Shown in pieces: positions 53,608-62,061 of a stretch of 64,000 nucleotides of DNA (positions within the stretch are counted from its first letter, which is position 1; each line of letters starts with the position of its first letter). The stretch lies in the NCBI GenBank assembly GCA_041653015.1, contig JBAZGG010000005.1, forward strand, positions 1-64,000, read 5' to 3'. Under the pieces are notes generated by a model. The model was given only the letters and a program-made list of their open reading frames with translations, was not told where the DNA came from and did not search any database. The translations under genes were made by a program, and so were the position numbers. The DNA comes from JBAZGG01 sp041653015. GTDB taxonomy: Bacteria > Bacillota_I > Bacilli_A > RFN20 > CAG-826.

Positions 53608-54822
53608 ATGGATGAGAAAAAGAAAAAAGGTTTTTTCGCGAAAATCAAACCTTTGGAATGGATCTTAATTGTTATTTCCATTATCATCATTACGACAGTC
53701 ATTGTTGTCAATGTTGGTGGTGGCGTTCACGTCGCTTATGTCAATAGCAATCTTTGGATTTTTTATCGTGTATTGCTCAGCTTCGGCTCTTCTAGCGAAG
53801 TTGTCCGCGATATCTTTGGTAATGCCATTCATGCACAGAATTTCATTACGTTTTTATTCATTGGCTTCCTGTATGCTAATTTACTGGTTGCTATAGCTCT
53901 TGTGCTCTATATCATTCGCAAGAGATCTTGGAGAACGCTCATTGGAGCGGCACCATTTTTATTGGGCGCAGGATTAACACTGTATTCCGGAACATTCTTC
54001 TATGTTGGAATTCAACCAATTCTCGATCAAAACATTTTGTATTTCTCAGCTCATCCAGGCGCTACTTTTTCTGATTATTTCCCAGCCTTTATGTGGGCGT
54101 GCATCTGTCTCATTGGCACATTGACTCTAATTGTTTATATCGTTTCTGGGTTATCGCTCGTCATCAGCGTTGTGACCGCCACAAAAGAAGCTGAAAAGAG
54201 AAAAGCATCAGCAAAAGCCTTAGAAGTTGAACCGCTTGTCGATGATGTCGAGCCTCTTCTCGTCAGGCATTTCTCTGGTCATCATGCTCCAGTAAAAGAG
54301 ACTATTGTTGTTAAAGAAGTAAAAGAGGACGTCGTCGTCGCTCCCGCTATTAAAAAAGTGGCTGTCCCGGTAGCGTCTGCTGATAAAAAAGAGCCATATC
54401 CTGAAAGAATTCCATTTGTGGAAAAACTTGAGGGAGCGGAAAAGGATATTAAGGACAAATATAATGCTGTCAAATCTCATCTTCTCGCTTATGGCGTGAA
54501 GAGCCGCATCTCTATTTCTGGCGATACCTTCCGTCTTCACACAGAGGAGTACGCTGTCGTCACAGTTATCGGTCGACATCTGAAGATCTATCTACCTCTC
54601 AATCTAAAAGATTACAAAGATACTGCAATTCCAGTGATAGATGCTTCGCATTTCAAAAAATATGGAAACCTGCCAGTAGCGTTCAATATTCGCAGCGATC
54701 TCTCCTTGCGAAGAGCGTTAAAACTTATCGACGATGCGATGTTGAAGAAAGGCTTGGTCATGGGTGAAGAAGTCGCCAAGAACCACGCCAGCATTGCTAT
54801 TCGTGGCGAGAAGCAGAAATAA
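53608..54822 (+). CDS. Four-helix membrane protein with cytosolic C-terminal domain
   Basis: 404 aa. Four membrane segments lie at about 16-36, 77-102, 112-136 and 166-195. A charged linker (about 200-270) leads to a C-terminal domain (about 275-400): FVEKLEGAEKDIKDKYNAVK, GVKSRISISGDTFRL and VIDASHFKKYGNLPVAFNI. This soluble unit recurs in Firmicute membrane proteins, but I cannot name it. CTGGAGG precedes the ATG. A strong terminator follows. Confidence 0.7.
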   Translation: MDEKKKKGFFAKIKPLEWILIVISIIIITTVIVVNVGGGVHVAYVNSNLWIFYRVLLSFGSSSEVVRDIFGNAIHAQNFITFLFIGFLYANLLVAIALVLYIIRKRSWRTLIGAAPFLLGAGLTLYSGTFFYVGIQPILDQNILYFSAHPGATFSDYFPAFMWACICLIGTLTLIVYIVSGLSLVISVVTATKEAEKRKASAKALEVEPLVDDVEPLLVRHFSGHHAPVKETIVVKEVKEDVVVAPAIKKVAVPVASADKKEPYPERIPFVEKLEGAEKDIKDKYNAVKSHLLAYGVKSRISISGDTFRLHTEEYAVVTVIGRHLKIYLPLNLKDYKDTAIPVIDASHFKKYGNLPVAFNIRSDLSLRRALKLIDDAMLKKGLVMGEEVAKNHASIAIRGEKQK

Positions 54823-54839
54823 TTTCGATATGATTTGAT

Positions 54840-54866
54840 GGGTGGCTAAATATAGCCACCCTTTTT
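54840..54866 (+). terminator. Intrinsic terminator
   Basis: Perfect GGGTGGCTA / TAGCCACCC stem, loop AATA, then TTTTT. Confidence 0.9.
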
Positions 54867-54881
54867 ATTTTCCTTTCTTTC

Positions 54882-54910
54882 TTGCACTTTATATGAGCGT
54901 TTGTTATTAT
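54882..54910 (+). promoter_or_regulatory. Promoter of tRNA-fMet
   Basis: TTGCAC (54882-54887), 17-bp spacer, TATTAT (54905-54910). Confidence 0.75.
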
Positions 54911-54922
54911 ATAAAACGCTAT

Positions 54923-54999
<77 letters not shown>

Positions 55000-55011
55000 A
55001 GCAAAAATGAG

Positions 55012-55047
55012 AGCTTCAATGCAAAGTCAAAGCATTGAAGCTTTTTT
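55012..55047 (+). terminator. Terminator of tRNA-fMet
   Basis: AGCTTCAATGC / GCATTGAAGCT perfect 11-bp stem, then six T. Confidence 0.88.
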
Positions 55048-55069
55048 CTTTGCATTTTTGCGAATAGTT

Positions 55070-55098
55070 TTGATGCTCATCCATCAAAGAACTATAAT
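55070..55098 (+). promoter_or_regulatory. Promoter of the following gene
   Basis: TTGATG (55070-55075), 17-bp spacer, TATAAT (55093-55098). The transcript start near 55105 leaves a leader of only a few bases. Confidence 0.7.
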
Positions 55099-55108
55099 GA
55101 AAACTGCT

Positions 55109-55705
55109 ATGAATATGAATGATGTCAAATATTTCCGATATATCGATGATTACTGGAAAAATGATAAAGATGACAGTCCACTTTTCTGCGTTTATAAAGT
55201 GTTATCGATTGACAATCGCAAAAATGAAGTCGTGGTGATGAGCCTTTTTGAATACGACCCAGTCGAAGAGAATTTTCCATTTTCGCTCTTTGAGAAAGGC
55301 GATGCCACAATTCTTAGTACTATTGCGATTGATGATTTATTACGTCAACAGGAAAAGCAGCGAAGAGAATCATGCGAGAGATTAAACGTGGAGTTGGAGC
55401 AGAGACGCATCGAATCTGAAAAAGAGAAAAATTCGCATTTTTTATCAATTAACCCTCGGATTAAGAGAGGAACTGAGGTGTTGTTGGTCAATTACGACAG
55501 AAGGCTCGTCGATTTCTCTAAGAAAGGCGATACATTTTATGTCGATGATGTCGGACTTATTGATAATCAAATCGCATATTCAGTAAAGGTCATCGCTCCA
55601 CGAGGTAGTAGAGGCACCTATTCTTTCTATTCTGCACTCGGTTTTCATGAAAATAATCTAAAGATTGATGCTGATCATGACGATGGGAACAAATCTAAAA
55701 AGTAG
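55109..55705 (+). CDS. Unknown acidic protein
   Basis: About 198 aa, not recognised. An N-terminal beta-rich part (about 1-80) resembles a small SH3-like or DUF1653-like fold only in feel. A basic and acidic helix (about 78-110, REQ-rich, possible coiled coil) follows, then a second beta-rich region (about 120-180). The open frame extends upstream, but that part spans the tRNA terminator and the promoter, so a start at or near here is required. Confidence 0.6.
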   Translation: MNMNDVKYFRYIDDYWKNDKDDSPLFCVYKVLSIDNRKNEVVVMSLFEYDPVEENFPFSLFEKGDATILSTIAIDDLLRQQEKQRRESCERLNVELEQRRIESEKEKNSHFLSINPRIKRGTEVLLVNYDRRLVDFSKKGDTFYVDDVGLIDNQIAYSVKVIAPRGSRGTYSFYSALGFHENNLKIDADHDDGNKSKK

Positions 55706-55772
55706 CAGACAACTGCCACCGCATCAGAAGAGTGAGCCATCCATCTACAAAACAGCTGCGAAATGATTAATT

Positions 55773-55796
55773 GACTTGCAAATGCAAGTCTTTTTT
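55773..55796 (+). terminator. Intrinsic terminator
   Basis: GACTTGCA / TGCAAGTC stem, two-base loop AA, then a run of T. Confidence 0.75.
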
Positions 55797-55978
55797 CTTA
55801 CTCTATAAGTGTAATAATACACCAGCGGAGAATATGCTTTTCACGAGTTTATGAGTGATTCTTTGCGATGATGACAAAAGCGTATGCTATCTTGCAATAT
55901 ATTCATATATTAATTAGAATATTTGCTGACTATCTAGCAGTTCAAACTAGATGAAAAATATGATGAGAAAGAAGGGCT

Positions 55979-57148
55979 ATGAAAATTACGGTTGTCTGCG
56001 ATGTCCTCGGTGAAGAAAACAACGGTACGACGATTGCGGCGATGAACCTCATTCGCTATTTGCAGTCGCGTGGACACGAAGTGAGAATCGTCTGCCCTGA
56101 TAAAGATAAGAAAGATGCCAAAGGCTATTATGTCGTTCCGACATTAAATCTAGGGATTTTCAATAATTACATCAAAAAGAACGGTGTAGTCATCTCGAAA
56201 GCCGATACGATGATTTTAGCCCGCGCTATTAAAGATGCTGATGTCATCCATATCATGCTGCCGTTTTCTTTAGGAAGGCGAACAGCTAAAATAGCTCAGA
56301 AAATGCATAAGCCTTTAACCGCTGGTTTTCACGCTCAGGCAGAAAACTTGACCAATCATGTCTTCTTGATGAATGCTGGCATCGCTAATCTTCTCGTCTA
56401 TAAAAATTTCTATAGCCATTTCTATCGATATATCGACTGCGTTCACTATCCGACTGAATTTATTAAAAACGTCTTTGAATCTAAGACTCATAAGACTAAC
56501 GCGTATGTCATCTCCAATGGTGTCGTCTCATCATTTGTTAAGAAAGAAGTGGCGAGACCTCCTGAATTCAAAGATAGATATCTAATCTTGTTCACCGGTC
56601 GCTATTCCAAAGAGAAGTCTCATCACGTCTTAATCGATGCGATTAAACATTCTAAATACAAAGACAAGATTCAATTGATATTCGCTGGCGAAGGACCGCA
56701 AAAAAAGAAAATTGAAAAGTTAGGCAGCGAATTGCCACTTCATCCCATCATGAAATTTTTCTCTCATGAAGAGATCATCAATATGATCAATATGTCGGAT
56801 CTCTATGTTCATCCCGCCGAGATAGAGATAGAAGCTATCTCTTGCCTTGAAGCGATCTCCTGCGGTCTCGTTCCTGTCATCTCTGATAGCAAGAGAAGTG
56901 CGACGCGCTTTTTTGCTCTCGACGAAAAGAATCTGTTTGAGAACAGAAATAGTCATGACCTCGCTAGAAAGATTGACTACTGGCTTGAACACCCACAAGA
57001 GAAAATTAAGCGCTCAGAAGACTATCTCGGATATACGAAGCAATTCAGTCGCGATCTCTGCATGAAGAGAATGGAAGAAATGCTCTATGATGCGATCAGA
57101 ATCAGCAAAGAGAAATTTGCGAAGATTGAACAGCAGAACAAAAAATAG
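55979..57148 (+). CDS. GT4 glycosyltransferase, probable glycolipid synthase
   Basis: 389 aa, GT-B fold. N-terminal DVLGEENNGTTIAAMNLIRYL (nucleotide-sugar side loop) and LQSRGHEVRIVCP; C-terminal RYSKEKSHHVLIDAI (about 203) and the E-x7-E motif region HPAEIEIEAISCLEAISCG (about 278-296). It resembles diacylglycerol glucosyltransferases and related lipid GT4 enzymes, which act at the inner membrane face. It is three bases from a PlsC-type acyltransferase gene, which supports a glycolipid role. Confidence 0.82.
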   Translation: MKITVVCDVLGEENNGTTIAAMNLIRYLQSRGHEVRIVCPDKDKKDAKGYYVVPTLNLGIFNNYIKKNGVVISKADTMILARAIKDADVIHIMLPFSLGRRTAKIAQKMHKPLTAGFHAQAENLTNHVFLMNAGIANLLVYKNFYSHFYRYIDCVHYPTEFIKNVFESKTHKTNAYVISNGVVSSFVKKEVARPPEFKDRYLILFTGRYSKEKSHHVLIDAIKHSKYKDKIQLIFAGEGPQKKKIEKLGSELPLHPIMKFFSHEEIINMINMSDLYVHPAEIEIEAISCLEAISCGLVPVISDSKRSATRFFALDEKNLFENRNSHDLARKIDYWLEHPQEKIKRSEDYLGYTKQFSRDLCMKRMEEMLYDAIRISKEKFAKIEQQNKK

Positions 57149-57151
57149 TTT

Positions 57152-57952
57152 ATGAAAGCTAAAAAAGTCATCTATTATCACGATCCTCTCAACGACGATT
57201 TCGCGGGGACGGAGATCGACACCAAACCGTTGAAGACCGATTTTAAATATGTTCACAAGAATGTCTTTTGGAAGTTTTCTTCTTTTCTTCTGTATTATTT
57301 GCTCGCCATGCCAATTTTATTTTTTTATGCCAAGATCAGATGCGGTGTGCGAGTTAAGAATAAAAAAGTTCTTCGCCAAGTTCGCAGACGAGGATATTTT
57401 CTCTATGGCAATCACACGCAGAGCATCGACGCTTTTACTGGTCATGTGATGGTGGCGAGGCCTAAAAAAGGATATGTCGTCGCCAATACAGACGCTCTAT
57501 CAATCAAAGGTCTCGGGTGGCTCGTCATGATGCTCGGCACTTTACCATTGCCGAATACCGTCGAAGGGATGAGACGATTCCTCGAGGCAATGGAATATCG
57601 CCTCAAGAAGCAGAGAAGATGTATCATCATCTATCCTGAAGCGCACATCTGGCCTTACTATAATGACATCAGAGATTTTTCTAATGCATCATTTCGCTAT
57701 CCGGTGAAATATGACGCTCCCATCATCGCGATGTGCGCTACTTATCGCAAGAGAAGAATAAATGGTGATCATAATCGCCCGCGGATGATCATCACGCTCT
57801 CGGAGCCATTCTATCCCGATAAGAATTTATCTACGAAAGAAGCGATGAGCGATCTGAGAGATAAAGTCTATGCTTTTATGAAGCATACGATCAAAGAGAA
57901 TAAGTCCTATGCATATATCGATTATATCTATAGTCCACACGTCGATAAGTAA
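57152..57952 (+). CDS. PlsC-like acyltransferase
   Basis: 266 aa. One membrane segment (about 36-58), motif I NHTQSID (HX4D, about 90), motif II GTLPLPNTVEGMRRF and motif III YPEAHIWPY (about 158). It is coupled to the upstream glycosyltransferase and has no ribosome site of its own. The pair may make an acylated glycolipid or anchor. Only the general reaction (acyl transfer to a glycerol-phosphate or sugar hydroxyl) is supported. Confidence 0.8.
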   Translation: MKAKKVIYYHDPLNDDFAGTEIDTKPLKTDFKYVHKNVFWKFSSFLLYYLLAMPILFFYAKIRCGVRVKNKKVLRQVRRRGYFLYGNHTQSIDAFTGHVMVARPKKGYVVANTDALSIKGLGWLVMMLGTLPLPNTVEGMRRFLEAMEYRLKKQRRCIIIYPEAHIWPYYNDIRDFSNASFRYPVKYDAPIIAMCATYRKRRINGDHNRPRMIITLSEPFYPDKNLSTKEAMSDLRDKVYAFMKHTIKENKSYAYIDYIYSPHVDK

Positions 57953-58022
57953 AGCATCATCATTGACTTTGTGATAATTATTACTCCATAATAAAATCAC
58001 TTATTGGAGGAAATATTTTATT

Positions 58023-58568
58023 ATGAGCAAATCGTTAAAAGGAACGAAGACTGAAAAGAATCTTCAGACAGCTTTTGCTGGCGAGTCGCAAGCGCGCAAC
58101 AAATATACTTATTATGCGAGCAAGGCTAAGAAGGAAGGCTATGAACAGATTTCGGCTTTGTTTTTAGAGACTGCCGAGAACGAAAGAGAGCACGCCAAAC
58201 TCTGGTTTAAGCATCTCCATGGTGGTGAAGTGCCAGCGACGGATGTCAATCTCTTAGATGCCGCTGATGGCGAGAATTATGAATGGACGACGATGTATGC
58301 CGATATGGCAAAAGTAGCCAGAGAAGAAGGATTTCCTGAAATCGCTCTTCAAATGGAAGGCGTCGCTAAAGTTGAAAAAGAACACGAAGAGAGATATCGT
58401 CGGCTATTAGCAAATGTTAAAGGTGGTAAAGTCTTCATCGCTCCCGACGTCGTGGTGTGGAAGTGCCGCAATTGCGGACATATCCATATCAGCAAGCAAG
58501 CTCCTAAAATTTGCCCAGTCTGTGAGCATCCTCAAGCCTACTTTGAACTTCGCGCGATAAATTATTAA
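58023..58568 (+). CDS. rbr: Rubrerythrin
   Basis: 181 aa. An N-terminal ferritin-like four-helix domain has the diiron ligands in [17 protein letters not shown] (E-x-x-H) and EKEHEER. A C-terminal rubredoxin knob has CRNCGH (about 156) and CPVCEH (about 171). It reduces hydrogen peroxide in anaerobes. GGAGG precedes the ATG, and a terminator follows within 20 bases. Confidence 0.95.
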   Translation: MSKSLKGTKTEKNLQTAFAGESQARNKYTYYASKAKKEGYEQISALFLETAENEREHAKLWFKHLHGGEVPATDVNLLDAADGENYEWTTMYADMAKVAREEGFPEIALQMEGVAKVEKEHEERYRRLLANVKGGKVFIAPDVVVWKCRNCGHIHISKQAPKICPVCEHPQAYFELRAINY

Positions 58569-58584
58569 TGGATAAGAAGATTAT

Positions 58585-58612
58585 TCCCTCACTATGTGAG
58601 GGATTTTCTTTT
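58585..58612 (+). terminator. Terminator of rubrerythrin
   Basis: Perfect TCCCTCAC / GTGAGGGA stem, loop TAT, then TTTTCTTTT. Confidence 0.85.
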
Positions 58613-58631
58613 GTTATAAATTATTTATGTC

Positions 58632-58660
58632 TTGCATTTTTCTTCGATATTATAGATAAT
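58632..58660 (+). promoter_or_regulatory. Promoter of tRNA-Asp/tRNA-Phe
   Basis: TTGCAT (58632-58637), 17-bp spacer, GATAAT (58655-58660). Confidence 0.65.
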
Positions 58661-58675
58661 AAATAAGCACGTATT

Positions 58676-58751
58676 GGACCAGTGGTGTAGCGATTAACAT
58701 GTCTCCCTGTCACGGAGAAGATCGCGGGTTTAAGTCCCGTCTGGTCCGCCA
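58676..58751 (+). tRNA. tRNA-Asp (GTC)
   Basis: Acceptor GGACCAG / CTGGTCC, anticodon loop CTGTCAC, encoded CCA. Confidence 0.95.
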
Positions 58752-58758
58752 AAAGTGT

Positions 58759-58834
<76 letters not shown>

Positions 58835-58848
58835 TAATACAAAAAAAT

Positions 58849-58873
58849 AGACGCCGATAAGCGTCTTTTTTTA
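58849..58873 (+). terminator. Terminator of the tRNA-Asp/Phe pair
   Basis: AGACGC / GCGTCT stem, loop CGATAA, followed by a T run. Confidence 0.75.
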
Positions 58874-59007
58874 ATTTAAGATATCATATTTATCAATCCA
58901 TATAATCCAAAAAATGTCGCGATGTTTAATTGCATATTAACAAAGCGAGTTATTCTTACATTTTTAAACGCCCGTTTAACATGAAATAATAGAAATCTAC
59001 TTTAAAA

Positions 59008-59036
59008 TTGTCTTTCATTATATGCTGTGTTATAGT
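59008..59036 (+). promoter_or_regulatory. Promoter of mgtA
   Basis: TTGTCT (59008-59013), 17-bp spacer, extended -10 TGT-TATAGT (59031-59036). It yields a leader of about 185 nt before mgtA. Confidence 0.7.
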
Positions 59037-59042
59037 CGAGAC

Positions 59043-59227
59043 GACATACGAAGGCGAGGTGGGATATATGGATAGTATACCTGGGCATTGTAGACCGTAT
59101 ATAGAGAAAACAAATCTATACTATTCGATATCCACTTCTTTCACAAAATAAAAGCATCATTTCATAGAAGCGACTTATCATTTAGCGCTCATCTGTTTTC
59201 GTTCCAAAATCATTGGGAGAAACACTT
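59043..59227 (+). promoter_or_regulatory. Structured mgtA leader with long-range hairpin
   Basis: Two arms, 59059-59079 and 59117-59135, pair in the mature RNA (GTGGGATAT with ATATCCAC, and GGATAGTATA with TATACTATTC, with small bulges). The 5' arm contains the end of a ribosome site and the start codon of a 27-codon ORF. No known riboswitch consensus was recognised; in particular I do not see the M-box core. Such leaders commonly set Mg2+ pump expression. Confidence 0.6.
59068..59151 (+). CDS. Predicted leader peptide upstream of mgtA (27 codons)
   Basis: ATG with GAGGTG six bases upstream opens a frame of 27 codons ending in TAA 76 bases before mgtA. The peptide starts MDSIPGHCRPYIEK. The acidic Asp2 and the two prolines recall the Mg2+-sensing leader peptide MgtL of Salmonella, which starts MDPEP, but homology is not claimed. 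The frame runs through both arms of the leader hairpin, so translating it would open the stem. Confidence 0.5.
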   Translation: MDSIPGHCRPYIEKTNLYYSISTSFTK

Positions 59228-61930
59228 ATGGATAAAAAAAATATTGTCCGCGTTAAAAAAAACGCTAAGACGAGTTCGAATGAAAATTTAAAAAGAGTTG
59301 CCATGATGGATAAGATGAAATTATTCAAACATTTTTCTTCATCTCCATTAGGCTTAAAAGGCGAAGATATCATCGAAGAGCAGAGAAGCAAGCATGGCAA
59401 CAATAAGTTTAGCAGTGAGAAAAAGAAATCCGGATTTCGTAAATTCCTCGAAGCGTTTCTTAATCCGTTTACCGGGATTTTGTTCGTCATCGCGGCCGTT
59501 TCCTTTACCACTGACGTCGTGCTCGCTGATCCAAATAGCAGAAACTATGTGACGTGTTCTATCATCGTCGTCTTGGTTCTTTTCTCAGGCGTATTGCGAT
59601 TTGTCCAGGAGTTGAAGAGTTCAAAAGCGATGGATAGTCTCCTCTCCATGATTGAAACCACAACCGCTGTGATGCGAGATGGAATTACAAAAGAGATACC
59701 GATCGATGAAGTGGTGGTGGGCGATATCATCCATCTGACCGCTGGTGATATCGTTCCATGCGATGGAAGAATCATCGATGCCAAAGACTTGTTTATCACT
59801 CAAGCCGCCCTCACTGGCGAATCTGAACCAGCGGAGAAATCTCCTGTTTGTGATCATCCGATACTCAAAACGATCACCGATGTTCGCAGCTTGGTTTTTA
59901 TGGGCACCACCGTGTTGAGCGGAAGCGCAAATATGATCGCTATTCAAGTCGGTAAAAACACGATTTTAGGCGAGACGGCAAAAACGCTGACCGTCAAGGT
60001 TCCACCGACCAGTTTTGAAAAGGGCATCAAATCGATATCGCTGATACTGATCTATTTCATGGTCGTGATGGCCACGATCGTCTTGCTCATCAACGGTTTT
60101 TTGAAAAACAATTGGCTCAGCGCTTTCTTATTCGCGATCTCTGTCGCCGTCGGTCTGACGCCAGAGATGCTGCCGATGATCGTCACGACCTGCTTAGCGA
60201 AAGGCGCGACGCTGATGGCGAAGAAAAAAGTCATCATCAAAAAGCTCGATTCGATTCAGAATTTTGGCGCGATGGATATTTTGTGCACGGATAAAACGGG
60301 GACGTTGACGCAAGATCAAGTCGTTCTTGAGCAGCATTTAGATGTCCATGGACAAGATGATACGCGCGTGCTTCGTCACGCCTTTTTAAATGCCTATTAT
60401 CAAACTGGGCTTAAAAATATTCTCGATCTATCCATCATCAACAAAACGAATGAACTTTCGGCAAAGTTTAGCGAATTAAAAGCTCTGCAGAGCGATTACC
60501 AAAAAGTGGATGAGATACCATTTGATTTCGCTCGTCGAAGGATGAGCGTCGTGGTCAAAAATAAGATGGGCAAAGTCCAGGTTATCACCAAAGGTGCAGT
60601 AGAAGAGATCATCAATATCTGTTCATTTGTGGAATATCATGGAAAAGTCGAACCATTGACGGCGGATTTGAAGAAGGAGATATTCGCGAACGTGGCTAAA
60701 CTCAACGCGAATGGAATGCGCGTCATCGCTGTCGCGCAGAAGACGAATCCAGCTCCAGTCGGGACCTTCTCTGTCAAAGATGAGGAGGAAATGGTTCTCA
60801 TCGGTTATTTGACATTCCTCGATCCCGCCAAACCATCTGCCAAAGCTGCGATCAAAGAATTGTTGCAATATGGAGTAAATATTAAAATTCTCACCGGAGA
60901 CAATGAGATTGTCACGCAGAGAATCTGTCAAGATGTCGGCTTGAATGCGAAGAGCATCATGCTCGGTTCGGAAGTGGATGAACTGAGCGATAGCCAATTG
61001 AAACTTCGAGTGGATGAGACTGTTATTTTTGCTAAACTCCTACCCGAACAAAAAGCTCGCGTCGTTCGTTTGCTAAAAGCTAAAGGCCATGTCGTCGGAT
61101 ATATGGGCGATGGCATCAATGACGCTCCCGCGATGCGCGAAGCCGATATAGGGATAAGCGTCGATAGCGCTGTCGATATCGCTAAAGAATCAGCCGATGT
61201 TATTCTGCTCGAAAAGAATCTCAATGTTCTCAAAGAGGGATTGATTGAAGGGCGAAAAGTATATAACAATCTGATGAAGTATATCAAGATTACCGCCAGC
61301 TCTAATTTTGGCAATATGCTCTCCGTCGTCATCGCCAGTATCATGCTGCCATTCCTGCCCATGCTCCCAGTCCAATTGATTCTGCTCAATATGATCTACG
61401 ACATTTCTTGTACCGCTCTGCCGTGGGATAATGTCGATCCTGAATACCTTCTCCAACCGAGAAAATGGGAAGCCAAAGACATCGTTCGCTTCGTCTTTTC
61501 ATTCGGTCCGATCTCATCCATTTTTGATATCACGACATTCGTCATGCTCTTCTACATATTCGGTCCGATGGCTTTTGGTGGATCATACGATAGTTTATCT
61601 ATCGAACAACAATTTAGCTTTGCTATGCTCTTTCAAACCGGTTGGTTCATCGAGTCGATATGGACTCAACTCGTCGTCATTCACATCCTGCGTTCAAAAC
61701 GTTTTCCTCTCGTCCAATCCAAAGCCGCTCCGATGGTTTATTTCTTTACGGTCATGATCATCATATTCTCTTCTCTAATCTGCTATATACCATATGTGAG
61801 TGAAGCCTTCCATCTCTGGAATATCACGCCTATATTCTTCCTCTATGTCATCGGTGTGGTAGTGGTCTATGCTCTCATCGCTTCCTTAGTGAAGATGATC
61901 TATGTAAAAAAGCATCCATCATTCTTATAA
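59228..61930 (+). CDS. mgtA: Mg2+-importing P-type ATPase MgtA
   Basis: 900 aa P-IIIB ATPase. LTGES actuator loop (about 200), phosphorylation site CTDKTGTLTQD (Asp about 357), nucleotide domain, hinge GDGINDAPAMREADIGISVD (about 630), then the membrane block KYIKITASSNFGNMLSVVIAS (about 685, in part) and about ten membrane helices in total. The IIIB signature NFGNMLSV and length match MgtA/MgtB, which drive Mg2+ uptake when Mg2+ is scarce. GGGAGA precedes the ATG by seven bases. The leader upstream suggests RNA-level control. Confidence 0.92.
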   Translation: MDKKNIVRVKKNAKTSSNENLKRVAMMDKMKLFKHFSSSPLGLKGEDIIEEQRSKHGNNKFSSEKKKSGFRKFLEAFLNPFTGILFVIAAVSFTTDVVLADPNSRNYVTCSIIVVLVLFSGVLRFVQELKSSKAMDSLLSMIETTTAVMRDGITKEIPIDEVVVGDIIHLTAGDIVPCDGRIIDAKDLFITQAALTGESEPAEKSPVCDHPILKTITDVRSLVFMGTTVLSGSANMIAIQVGKNTILGETAKTLTVKVPPTSFEKGIKSISLILIYFMVVMATIVLLINGFLKNNWLSAFLFAISVAVGLTPEMLPMIVTTCLAKGATLMAKKKVIIKKLDSIQNFGAMDILCTDKTGTLTQDQVVLEQHLDVHGQDDTRVLRHAFLNAYYQTGLKNILDLSIINKTNELSAKFSELKALQSDYQKVDEIPFDFARRRMSVVVKNKMGKVQVITKGAVEEIINICSFVEYHGKVEPLTADLKKEIFANVAKLNANGMRVIAVAQKTNPAPVGTFSVKDEEEMVLIGYLTFLDPAKPSAKAAIKELLQYGVNIKILTGDNEIVTQRICQDVGLNAKSIMLGSEVDELSDSQLKLRVDETVIFAKLLPEQKARVVRLLKAKGHVVGYMGDGINDAPAMREADIGISVDSAVDIAKESADVILLEKNLNVLKEGLIEGRKVYNNLMKYIKITASSNFGNMLSVVIASIMLPFLPMLPVQLILLNMIYDISCTALPWDNVDPEYLLQPRKWEAKDIVRFVFSFGPISSIFDITTFVMLFYIFGPMAFGGSYDSLSIEQQFSFAMLFQTGWFIESIWTQLVVIHILRSKRFPLVQSKAAPMVYFFTVMIIIFSSLICYIPYVSEAFHLWNITPIFFLYVIGVVVVYALIASLVKMIYVKKHPSFL

Positions 61931-62015
61931 TTCTGACGACTAGTTTGCTTCTTCGCTTATTTTTCTCTACTCGTCACACTATATTTATTTTAAGAGACGT
62001 AAGTGATATATTAAG

Positions 62016-62021
62016 TATAAT
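62016..62021 (+). promoter_or_regulatory. -10 element of the following gene
   Basis: TATAAT about 40 bases before the ATG; the -35 is not clear. Confidence 0.45.
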
Positions 62022-62061
62022 ATGTGCCTAAAGTCATCGTAATATATCCAAGGAGAATCTC

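Noticed and set aside
59037..59227. M-box Mg2+ riboswitch before mgtA
   Set aside because: The conserved core and loop sequences of the ykoK leader were not seen by eye; an Infernal search would be decisive.
60928..61389. 153-aa antisense frame inside mgtA
   Set aside because: It has no ribosome site or promoter and lies opposite highly conserved P-type ATPase motifs.
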